Shown piece by piece: positions 1 through 5,438 of a DNA stretch of 6,751 bases. The notes under the pieces are model-generated. The model did not search any database, was not told the origin of the DNA, and was given only the letters and a program-made list of their open reading frames with translations. How positions within the stretch are numbered: the stretch's first letter is position 1; each line of letters begins with the position of its first letter. The stretch is from an uncultured bacterium (GTDB lineage: Bacteria > Chloroflexota > Anaerolineae > JACIWP01): the NCBI GenBank assembly GCA_903872005.1, contig CAIQJD010000583.1, positions 1 to 6,751 of the forward strand, read 5' to 3'. The translations under genes were made by a program, and so were the position numbers.

Positions 1-388
1 GCTGGCCGGCGCGCTGGCGGAGGGTGCGCCGCGCCAGGGCGCGCTGGTTGGTCAGTTTGGCGCAGACGATCTGGCGAGCCAGGCGCAGGCAGAAGTCCGG
101 GTCGGCGGCGCGTTGATATTGCCGGTGACGCAGGGCGATGTTCTTGCCGGCCGGCGTTTCCAGGCGGCCGAGGAGTTCGCCCTGCCGGCTGAGGAGGGTG
201 AGGCCGACGCCGCGCTGTAGCAGGGCGTGGAGGGCGGGCGTGGTGACGCCGGCGACGCCGATAATGACGATTTCGCTGAGTCGCGCCAGGGGCGCGGCGC
301 GGATGACTTGATCGTCTTTGGTGACGAGGATGCGCTGGTATTCTTTCTCGATCATGGCGCCGGCTTCGGTGACGTAGAGGGTGGACAT
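1..388 (-). CDS. cas1: Cas1 CRISPR integrase, N-terminal part (cut by left edge)
   Basis: Cas1 is the integrase of the Cas1-Cas2 complex that inserts new spacers into the CRISPR array. The 129 codons visible here begin MSTLYVTEAGAMIEKEYQRI and give the N-terminal beta-sandwich of the family. A conserved stretch at residues 33-76 (PLARLSEIVIIG, then PALHALLQRGVGLTLLSRQG) is followed by the start of the helical domain (AKLTNQRALARR, about residues 110-121). The catalytic Glu/His/Asp residues lie further on and are outside the window, so activity cannot be judged. The ATG at 388-386 is chosen because it matches the usual family start and has a GGAGG 8 nt upstream. The gene lies 26 nt after the RT stop and in a different frame, so it is not an RT-Cas1 fusion. 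The frame stays open to base 1. Identification is firm. Confidence 0.95.
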   Translation of the reverse strand, partial: MSTLYVTEAGAMIEKEYQRILVTKDDQVIRAAPLARLSEIVIIGVAGVTTPALHALLQRGVGLTLLSRQGELLGRLETPAGKNIALRHRQYQRAADPDFCLRLARQIVCAKLTNQRALARRTLRQRAGQ

Positions 389-414
389 GGGCTATACCTC
401 CACTACCCGTATCC

Positions 415-1320
415 CTAGGGTTCATAGCGGCTGAAGAGCCAGTCCGGGTCGCCTTCGACGACGATCTCTTTGTTTTCCCAGGTGAAGGCGTAGGTATCCC
501 GATAGAAGCGGATGCCGAGGAACTCGAAGCCTTCGTCGAAGCTGGCGACTCTGGTCTTGGCATCTTTGAGGCGCAGGCGCAGGCCGGCGAGGATGTCGGC
601 GACGATCTGGCGCGCCCGTTCGGCTTCGGCGGGGGTCTTGGTCAGGACGATGAAGTCGTCGGCATAGCGCACGAGTTTCCAGCGGGCCAGGAGGAGCTGG
701 CGATCCATGGGGTGCAGGTAGAGGTTGGAGAGGAGCGGCGAGATCGGCGAACCGAGGGGGACGCCGATCGGCCGGCCGCGGCGCGGGGCGCGCGGCTCGA
801 TCCAGAGGCGCAGGAGCCGGCGCACGACGGGGTCGTCTACCTTCTCTTCGATGCGGGCGAAGAGGAGTTCGTGGTCTATCTGGTTGAAGAAGTCGTCAAT
901 GTCGGCGTCGAGGACGTTGAGGTAGCCGAGGTCGCGATAGGCGATGATGGCGCGCAGGGCGTGGTGGAGGGAGCGGCCGCGGCGGTAGCCGTAGGAACAG
1001 GCGAGGAAGTCGCGGTCGAAGAGTGGGTCGAGGATTTCGAGGGCGGCGCGCTGGAGGACGCGGTCGGTGACGGCGGGGATGACGATGCGCCGGCGGCCGC
1101 CGGCCGGTTTGGGGATGTAGCGGCAACGCAGGGGCGCCGGGGCGTAGGTGTCCCCGCGCACGGCTTCGGCCAGGGCGACGAGGCGCTCTTCCTAGTTGCG
1201 CCGCCAGCGGGCGATGCTGATGCGGTCGCTGCCGGGGATGCCGCGGTTTTCGGCGACTTCTTCCCAGGCCCGGCGCAGGTTAGCGGGGTCGAGGATGCGA
1301 GAGATGAGGGAGGTTGGCAT
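415..1320 (-). pseudogene. CRISPR-associated reverse transcriptase, interrupted by an amber stop
   Basis: This is a retron/group II-type RT of the kind found beside cas1, where it can allow spacers to be taken from RNA. The frame is 301 codons long. Codons 1-42 carry the RT0-like region (NLRRAWEEVAENRGIPGSD), codon 43 is TAG, and an intact 258-codon stretch follows. Numbering the downstream piece from the GTG at 1161, the palm motifs are RYIPKPAGGRRRIVIPA (14-30), DADIDDFF with the catalytic Asp (85-92), GVPLGSPISPLLSN (133-146), the catalytic YADD (166-169) and EFLGIRFY (213-220). No maturase X, DNA-binding or endonuclease domain follows, so it is not a group II intron protein. The ATG at 1320-1318 is preceded by AGGAGG with 6-nt spacing. 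A shortened protein might restart at the GTG at 1161, or the stop could be read through or be a sequencing error. Hence broken status is likely but not certain. Confidence 0.8.
1192..1194 (-). other. In-frame TAG inside the RT frame
   Basis: The coding-strand context is CGCAACTAGGAAGAGCGC. The residues read RWRRN, stop, EERLVALAEAV, which continues in the same frame into the RT catalytic core. One base change would restore a sense codon (for example TGG, TTG or CAG). There is no frame change on either side, so this is a point nonsense change rather than an indel. Confidence 0.9.
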
Positions 1321-1326
1321 GGCATT

Positions 1327-1332
1327 CCTCCT
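1327..1332 (-). promoter_or_regulatory. Ribosome binding site of the RT gene
   Basis: On the minus strand this reads AGGAGG, followed by AATGCC and then the ATG at 1320-1318. The ideal sequence and spacing show that the N-terminal fragment before the amber codon is the true start of the RT and was under selection for translation. Confidence 0.75.
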
Positions 1333-1345
1333 GTTCGCATGACGG

Positions 1346-1374
1346 TTGACTTTGGTGGGACTCTGTCTTGTACT
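1346..1374 (+). promoter_or_regulatory. Possible sigma70-type promoter for the DUF433 gene
   Basis: TTGACT at 1346-1351 matches five of six bases of the -35 consensus. It is separated by exactly 17 nt from TGTACT at 1369-1374, which matches four of six bases of the -10 consensus. Transcription would begin near 1381, directly ahead of the GGTGAGG ribosome binding site (1382-1388) and the ATG at 1395. This implies a very short leader. It is seen by eye only, and the -10 box is imperfect. Confidence 0.4.
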
Positions 1375-1394
1375 CTCCGTAGGTGAGGTGTGGC

Positions 1395-1583
1395 ATGGAT
1401 GAGCGAAAGTTGATTGAGCACCAGCGTGACATCCTGGGCGGCACATCCGTCTTTGCGGGCACGCGCGCGCCGGTGCAGACGTTGCTGGACTATGTGGCGG
1501 CCGGCGAGCGGCTGGACGATTTCCTGGATGATTTTCCGACGGTGAGCCGGCAGCAGGTGGAGGCGGTGTTGGAGAGGGGTTGA
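1395..1583 (+). CDS. DUF433 antitoxin-like protein, orphan
   Basis: This 62-residue protein matches the DUF433 family, small helix-turn-helix-like proteins usually encoded as antitoxins beside PIN-like (often DUF5615) toxins. The family pattern is visible: DILGGTSVFAGTRAPVQTLL (12-31), an AAGERLDDFLDDFP segment (35-48), then the closing helix SRQQVEAVLERG. The ATG at 1395 is preferred over the in-frame GTG at 1383 because GGTGAGG lies 6 nt ahead of it and would fall inside the coding region of the longer version. It is the only plus-strand gene in the window, divergent from the RT (74 nt apart) and convergent with cas6 (13 nt apart). No toxin follows, since the expected position is occupied by cas6. 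It may be a stand-alone regulator, a remnant of a toxin-antitoxin pair, or a recent insertion. Confidence 0.8.
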   Translation: MDERKLIEHQRDILGGTSVFAGTRAPVQTLLDYVAAGERLDDFLDDFPTVSRQQVEAVLERG

Positions 1584-1596
1584 CGGAGACAGCGCG

Positions 1597-2403
1597 TCAG
1601 ATGCGCCGGCATTGGCCCATGCCGGCCGAAGTCTGCACGCCGACGCCGCTGTAGAGGGCGAAGCCGGCCAGGATGTGCAACGCGGCGGCCCAGTAGGGGG
1701 CGCCGTCTTCAAGAGAGTACATGGCTCGGCCGACGGCTCCGATGCGGGTTCTGCCATTCTTGGTCGGCGACGGCCGGCTTTCGAGGCTGTAGCGATTGAG
1801 CAGGACGCCTTCTTCGGCGAATTGGCGTATGTCGGTGGCGAGGGTGACGCCGCCGAAGGCGTTCCAACGGTCAGCCAGGTTACCGAAGACGAGGGCCGGC
1901 AGGGGCAGGGGCATGAGGGCACCACGCGAATGGAAGGCCGTGGGGCTGGCGAATTCCAGGGTAGTCTGGCGCGGCAGGCGCTCGGCCTGGCGCAGGCCGG
2001 CGGCGGCCAGTTCCTGGTAGCTCTGGCGACCGCTCCAGGGATGGCGGACGGGGTCGCAGATGACTTCGGCGACGTGGAAGGGGTGGCCGTGGAGAGGCCA
2101 GGCGGCCGGCGCAACGTGCAGGAAGCTCGTTTCCAGCGCGGCGCTGATTTCGTCGGTGAGGCCGGTGCAGCGGACTTCGGCGCGGTCGCCGGCGCATACT
2201 GTGATGTTGCCGGGCGGGCGCTGCCCCATGATGCCGGAGCAGGTGATGGGTTTGATGCTGTCGCCGTCATGGAGGGATTCGGCAAGCGTCGGCTCCTTTT
2301 CGGCCAGACGGCTCAGGAGGAGCGCATGGTTGGCGCGGCCCAGTTCGGCCGGCAAGACGCCGGCGCGTTCGGAGATGAGGCGGAGGACGATGGAGATGGG
2401 CAT
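1597..2403 (-). CDS. cas6: Cas6 CRISPR RNA-processing endoribonuclease
   Basis: Cas6 cuts the long CRISPR transcript within repeats to give crRNAs, which type III-B then loads into the Cmr complex. The 268-residue product has two ferredoxin-like RAMP halves. The first contains H26 in NHALLLSRLAEK, a candidate catalytic histidine, and the KPITCSGIMG strand (51-60). The second contains FASPTAFHSRG (151-161), PLPALVFGNLADRWNAFGG (167-185), and ends in the glycine-rich loop GVGVQTSAGMGQ (253-264). Length and motifs fit the Cas6 family with the C-terminal CRISPR_Cas6 domain common in Chloroflexota. The ATG at 2403-2401 has GGAG 6 nt ahead, and that site overlaps the end of the preceding TM-CARF gene (3 nt between stop and start), implying translational coupling. 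The catalytic residue assignment is a guess; the family is firm. Confidence 0.9.
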   Translation of the reverse strand: MPISIVLRLISERAGVLPAELGRANHALLLSRLAEKEPTLAESLHDGDSIKPITCSGIMGQRPPGNITVCAGDRAEVRCTGLTDEISAALETSFLHVAPAAWPLHGHPFHVAEVICDPVRHPWSGRQSYQELAAAGLRQAERLPRQTTLEFASPTAFHSRGALMPLPLPALVFGNLADRWNAFGGVTLATDIRQFAEEGVLLNRYSLESRPSPTKNGRTRIGAVGRAMYSLEDGAPYWAAALHILAGFALYSGVGVQTSAGMGQCRRI

Positions 2404-2406
2404 GGG

Positions 2407-3306
2407 TCACTCCAGATACGGATTGACATCCAGCAGGATGGGGGCCATTTCACCTTTCGGAAGCGGTTCGCCCTTCCAGTCTCGACCAGAAGCCATGTAT
2501 TGCATGGTGCGGCCCTCTGAGAGACAGGCCAGCGCGGCGCCAAGAGACATCGTTTTCTGTCCGCCAGTGATATCACAAATAATGTAGTCTTCTTTGTAGG
2601 CCGCCGTGCGGAAAATGGAGTCGACTTTCTCCCACAGGGCAACATATTCGTGCGGCTTCACTTCGTAGGCCGGCCATATATGCACCTGGTATTCGGGGTG
2701 CCGTTTCGCAAGCCATTTCTGTAGAATGACCCAGACCCATGCTGAGCCCCTCACCACTGTGCCGTCGTCCTTAACCTCGTCGGGTGTTCCGATAGGCCAA
2801 CAATCGCGCAACGTTTTTTCGCGCAGATGATACTCCAGCGCCCGCAAGGCCGGTTCCAGATTGGTGCCCAACAGGACGTCGAAATCGGCATCGGAGAGTG
2901 CGTCCAGAGGTTTCTCACGAATCTTCTGGATGGCAGTCTCAAATGCCTCCTTGTGCTTCTTCGTTTCCTCAGGCGTGAGACTCCTCGCCCGTGGATCCAG
3001 GGGACTGAGCAGAAGGATCACACCAGCCTTGCCCTGCGGTTGTTCCTCAACCATTTCCAGCACTGGCCGGCGTTGTCTGAAACGCAACAAAGTGTAGACG
3101 AACAATATCGCCGTGGCCAGCGCAAGCATCACTACCCAATTGCCAGATATGCCCCACAGGGTCCAGTCGCCGCCAAGGGCATCCGCCAATCTATCCAGGA
3201 ACAGACCAAAAAGCAGGGTCACGAATCCTAGCGTCAGGCTGGGCTGCCCCGTGAGATACTCAATGAATTTGCGCAGGGATACGTGTTGTCTGGGCCTTCG
3301 CGCCAT
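2407..3306 (-). CDS. Membrane-anchored CARF protein (TM-CARF, Cam1-like design)
   Basis: This is a probable cyclic-oligoadenylate-gated membrane effector of 299 residues. A basic N-terminus (MARRPRQHVSLRKF) precedes two hydrophobic helices at about 24-42 and 56-74, the second followed by the basic RFRQRR. The positive-inside rule therefore puts both ends in the cytosol. Residues 94-299 are a CARF domain. The first strand is GVILLLSPLDPR (95-106) and the ligand-binding motif is ICDITGGQKTMSLGAALA (243-260), the standard D-x-T-G-G-x-K signature. No HEPN, nuclease or protease domain is present, so the membrane part is the likely effector. Cam1, a known CARF effector with a transmembrane helix, depolarises membranes, but it is shorter and single-pass. 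The ATG at 3306 is chosen over upstream starts because GAGGAG precedes it and the region before it overlaps the TM-SAVED gene. The function is inferred. Confidence 0.85.
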   Translation of the reverse strand: MARRPRQHVSLRKFIEYLTGQPSLTLGFVTLLFGLFLDRLADALGGDWTLWGISGNWVVMLALATAILFVYTLLRFRQRRPVLEMVEEQPQGKAGVILLLSPLDPRARSLTPEETKKHKEAFETAIQKIREKPLDALSDADFDVLLGTNLEPALRALEYHLREKTLRDCWPIGTPDEVKDDGTVVRGSAWVWVILQKWLAKRHPEYQVHIWPAYEVKPHEYVALWEKVDSIFRTAAYKEDYIICDITGGQKTMSLGAALACLSEGRTMQYMASGRDWKGEPLPKGEMAPILLDVNPYLE

Positions 3307-3359
3307 ACTCTCCTCGCTTGTCGAAACCTCAGTTTCTGTAGAGACGCTGGATGCATCGG
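3307..3359. promoter_or_regulatory. Spacer before TM-CARF with small hairpin and ribosome binding site
   Basis: This 53-nt gap is the longest between consecutive genes of the cmr4-cas6 series. On the minus strand it holds a 5-bp stem GAAAC/GUUUC (3332-3336 and 3323-3327) closed by a UGAG loop. About ten bases later comes GAGGAG just before the TM-CARF ATG. The stem is short and could be chance. I see no promoter elements here. Confidence 0.35.
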
Positions 3360-3896
3360 CTATCCGAGCACATCTGAGATCATTTCTTCCCCTTCTCGCA
3401 ACACTTCTGGCAGCAGGCCGCGCACCCACTCCTTCTCGATGATCATCACCAGGATATAGACGCCGTCTTTATAGTCGTATACTTTCACCGGCACCCAGTT
3501 GTCAAAGGTTGCGCCAATGCCCATGGCGAGGGTGACTGGCCCCTTGTAGAACAAGTGCAATTCGGTGATATGCTGCTGGGTGAGACGGTCTTTGATCTTC
3601 AGCAGATCCTGCAAGATATGCGGGTATTCTTCGGCAGCGACGAATTCGGGGTGGACGTAGGATTCGAGCGGCATCTGCAAGTTGTTGGCGTCAAGGTATT
3701 GCTGCACAGCGCCCTTGATGCTGCCGGCGAGGCCGACTGCAAGCGCCATGGGGGCGCTTCCGCTCTTCTGCCTCTCCCTTTCAAGCTGTTGCTGCATGCG
3801 ACGACGCGTGCGCCACAGGACGACCAGGGTAAAAGCCAACGGCAGTACCTGGATGATGCTGAGGATGAGGCCGATGATATCCCAGATGGTGGTCAT
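3360..3896 (-). CDS. Short one-pass membrane protein with SAVED-like domain (TM-SAVED)
   Basis: This is a 178-residue protein, probably a second cOA-responsive membrane effector. A single hydrophobic helix at about 7-28 is followed by the strongly basic WRTRRRMQQQLERERQK, which places the C-terminus in the cytosol. The rest resembles a SAVED domain, the CARF-related sensor of CBASS and some type III systems: APMALAVGLAGSIKGAVQQY (48-67), then the characteristic HLFYKGPVTLAMGIGATF (114-131) and VPVKVYDYKDGVY (135-147). Full SAVED domains are around 200 residues or more; only about 135 are present here, so it may be a half-size form that must oligomerise to bind ligand. There is no effector domain besides the membrane helix. 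The ATG at 3896 is chosen because GGAGGA lies 8 nt ahead; a longer frame reaching back to 4121 overlaps csx15 and reads as arginine-rich shadow sequence. The SAVED assignment is motif recognition only. Confidence 0.72.
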   Translation of the reverse strand: MTTIWDIIGLILSIIQVLPLAFTLVVLWRTRRRMQQQLERERQKSGSAPMALAVGLAGSIKGAVQQYLDANNLQMPLESYVHPEFVAAEEYPHILQDLLKIKDRLTQQHITELHLFYKGPVTLAMGIGATFDNWVPVKVYDYKDGVYILVMIIEKEWVRGLLPEVLREGEEMISDVLG

Positions 3897-3910
3897 AGCC
3901 GAGTTCCTCC

Positions 3911-4297
3911 TCAGCCGGCGCGACGCGTGCGCGCGTCCTCGCGCCAGGCTTGCAAGTTGATGATCTCGACGACATCGTAGGCCGGCGGGTTGGCGCCGGC
4001 GCGCGGGGCCAGGCGCAAGATGGATGGGAAGTGCCCGATGCGCCCGTGGATTTCGGCGAGCATGCCGGCGGCGGCCGGCGCCAGGCCGGGCAGATTGACG
4101 ATGAGGGCCTCGGTCTGCCATGCGCGGGGCGAGAGGCCGGCGCGGTCGGCCAGGGCGGCGATTTGGGACTGGAGGGCCTCGCCGTTGGCGAATTGTGGCA
4201 TGATTTCGATGAGGCGCGATAGAGGAGAGCCGGCGAGGCTCTCGATCTGGGCGCGCTGGGCGTCGGTGATGGGGTGAGAGAAGTTGAGGAGGATCAT
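3911..4297 (-). CDS. csx15: Csx15 family CRISPR accessory protein (proposed ring nuclease)
   Basis: Csx15 is a small protein seen in type III CRISPR loci and proposed to be a ring nuclease or cOA-binding off-switch. The 128 residues begin with the family start MILLNFSHPITDAQRAQIES, followed by LSRLIEIMPQF (27-37) and a segment LIVNLPGLAPAAAGMLAEIH (66-85) leading to GHFPSILRLAP. The end, VVEIINLQAWREDAR, also fits. The Rossmann-like character (alternating hydrophobic strands and helices) matches a CARF-related fold. It starts 18 nt after cmr6 and ends 14 nt before the TM-SAVED start, whose ribosome binding site overlaps its stop. Its own ribosome binding site is poor: the only purine run, AGGGAA, is about 14 to 16 nt away. 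Placement directly before two presumed cOA-gated effectors fits a damping role. The family call is from memory of its sequence. Confidence 0.8.
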   Translation of the reverse strand: MILLNFSHPITDAQRAQIESLAGSPLSRLIEIMPQFANGEALQSQIAALADRAGLSPRAWQTEALIVNLPGLAPAAAGMLAEIHGRIGHFPSILRLAPRAGANPPAYDVVEIINLQAWREDARTRRAG

Positions 4298-4315
4298 GGT
4301 CGGTTGTCTTGTTCC

Positions 4316-5422
4316 CTATGCTGGCCCAGGCCGGTCTTCCGTGAGCGTTCGATACCAGACTTTCTCTGCGTACTTCTTGCTGGGAATCGCCTTGCTTAGC
4401 ATCGCTTGCCGAAGTTCCTCAATGAGCGCCGACGACGCCTGGAGCGCCTGCCAACGGTGGACGAGATCGGCCATCTGCGACGGGATGGTCGCCGGGGTGA
4501 GCGCCTTGACCCGGCGCAGTAGGTCTTCCGCTTCGACCTGGCCGGGTTCCGTGATCGGCTCAGGCTTCGTTGAACGGCCGATCTGCGTTGGCGCGGTGCT
4601 GATTGCCGCGGTGGCGCCCGTCGCTTCCAGGAAGTACCCATAGCCGGCGCTCGTCTTGGCGCCAGCGCCCAACTCCATCAGTCCGCTGGCCAGCCAGGTC
4701 TGCGCCAGATCGCGCAGCTTCTTGGCGACCTCGTCAACCTCTTCCCTCCATCCGACGGCAAAACGGAACTCACTGCCTGGCGCGACGGTTAGGAAGTAGA
4801 CGGGAATCGGGCTCTGCCAGTCGCTGGGCGCGCCATTCCCCTGGTAGTAGGCTGGGAAATGAGGGTTCATGATGTCGAGCTCCAGTTTCGGCGGATGGTT
4901 GGGGATGGCATCAAAGAAGATCGCTCCGCCGGCGCACGCCCTACTCTCATCCTCTCCCTCCTGAGGAGCACTGCCGAAAATGGCCATGAAGTCCGCGTTG
5001 GCTTCGGCCGCTTCAATGCCTAACTCCGCGTAGGCATACGCTCGAGCAATACCCTTGACGCTGCTGCCCGGGAGCGTGGGAAAGCCATAGCGATGAAAGG
5101 TGAAGCCGACTTCCAGTGGCCCTTTGCGGCCAAGGCCGGCGATCATACGCCAATCCGTCTGCATGGCGAAGGGTTCACCGCCGCGCTCACGCGCGAGGAC
5201 TTCCCAGCGCGCGTTCCAGGCGGTCAACAGGATCTGGTCAGCCTTTGCAGCCGCGTGAGAGACCTGGCGGAGGCCCTCTTTCTTGACATCCTCCTGGCCG
5301 TCGGTCTTGCGAGCCCAATCGGGTGCATATCGGTCGAAGAGCAAGCCAGGATTCTGCGGGCGTTGGTCGCGAAGAAACGCTTCCAGCGCCTGCCGTGCTC
5401 CATATGGGATCGGGTAGTTCAT
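4316..5422 (-). CDS. cmr6: Cmr6, type III-B RAMP subunit with C-terminal extension
   Basis: Cmr6 is a RAMP subunit that caps the target-RNA side of the Cmr backbone near the 3' end of the crRNA. The 368-residue product shows the family's core: GFTFHRYGFPTLPGSSVKGI (106-125), DIMNPHFPAYYQG (183-195), VYFLTVAPGSEFRFAVGW (208-225), and the terminal glycine-rich loop GAGAKTSAGYGYF (252-264). After the loop a further 100 or so residues run on, with a Pro/Thr-rich linker (about 270-295) and predicted helices (about 296-345), ending in basic and aromatic residues. The ATG at 5422-5420 has GGGGAG 8 nt ahead and is 16 nt after the cmr5 stop. Cmr6 is normally encoded at the end of the cmr genes, and here the accessory cassette follows. 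The function of the extension is unknown. Confidence 0.93.
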   Translation of the reverse strand: MNYPIPYGARQALEAFLRDQRPQNPGLLFDRYAPDWARKTDGQEDVKKEGLRQVSHAAAKADQILLTAWNARWEVLARERGGEPFAMQTDWRMIAGLGRKGPLEVGFTFHRYGFPTLPGSSVKGIARAYAYAELGIEAAEANADFMAIFGSAPQEGEDESRACAGGAIFFDAIPNHPPKLELDIMNPHFPAYYQGNGAPSDWQSPIPVYFLTVAPGSEFRFAVGWREEVDEVAKKLRDLAQTWLASGLMELGAGAKTSAGYGYFLEATGATAAISTAPTQIGRSTKPEPITEPGQVEAEDLLRRVKALTPATIPSQMADLVHRWQALQASSALIEELRQAMLSKAIPSKKYAEKVWYRTLTEDRPGPA

Positions 5423-5438
5423 AGCATATTCTCCCCGT

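Noticed and set aside
386..417. RT-Cas1 fusion broken by one frameshift
   Set aside because: cas1 has its own ribosome binding site and normal family start, and the RT ends at a natural point 26 nt before it. There is no coding continuity between them.
415..1320. The RT as part of a group II intron or retron
   Set aside because: No maturase X or endonuclease domain follows the RT core, no intron RNA ends are seen, and it sits directly before cas1, which fits a CRISPR-associated RT.
1581..1599. Inverted repeat TGACG/CGTCA spanning the convergent stops of DUF433 and cas6 as a two-way terminator
   Set aside because: The stem is only 5 bp with a 9-nt loop and there is no T-tract on either strand. 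Both arms include stop codons, so the symmetry is partly forced.
876..2285. 469-codon open frame on the minus strand across RT, DUF433 and cas6
   Set aside because: It overlaps cas6 and the RT in another frame, is extremely rich in Ser, Pro, Ala and Thr, has no recognisable motif, and is expected by chance in GC-rich DNA.
1612..2520. 302-codon open frame on the plus strand
   Set aside because: It is the antisense shadow of cas6, Gly/Ala/Asp-rich, without domain features or a convincing ribosome binding site.
3307..3429. Upstream start of the TM-CARF frame at 3429
   Set aside because: It would overlap the end of TM-SAVED by 70 bases, the added residues look non-coding, and the ATG at 3306 has GAGGAG directly ahead.
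3897..4121. N-terminal extension of the TM-SAVED frame to 4121
   Set aside because: The added 75 residues overlap csx15 and are arginine-rich out-of-frame sequence. The ATG at 3896 has a strong ribosome binding site and begins the membrane helix.
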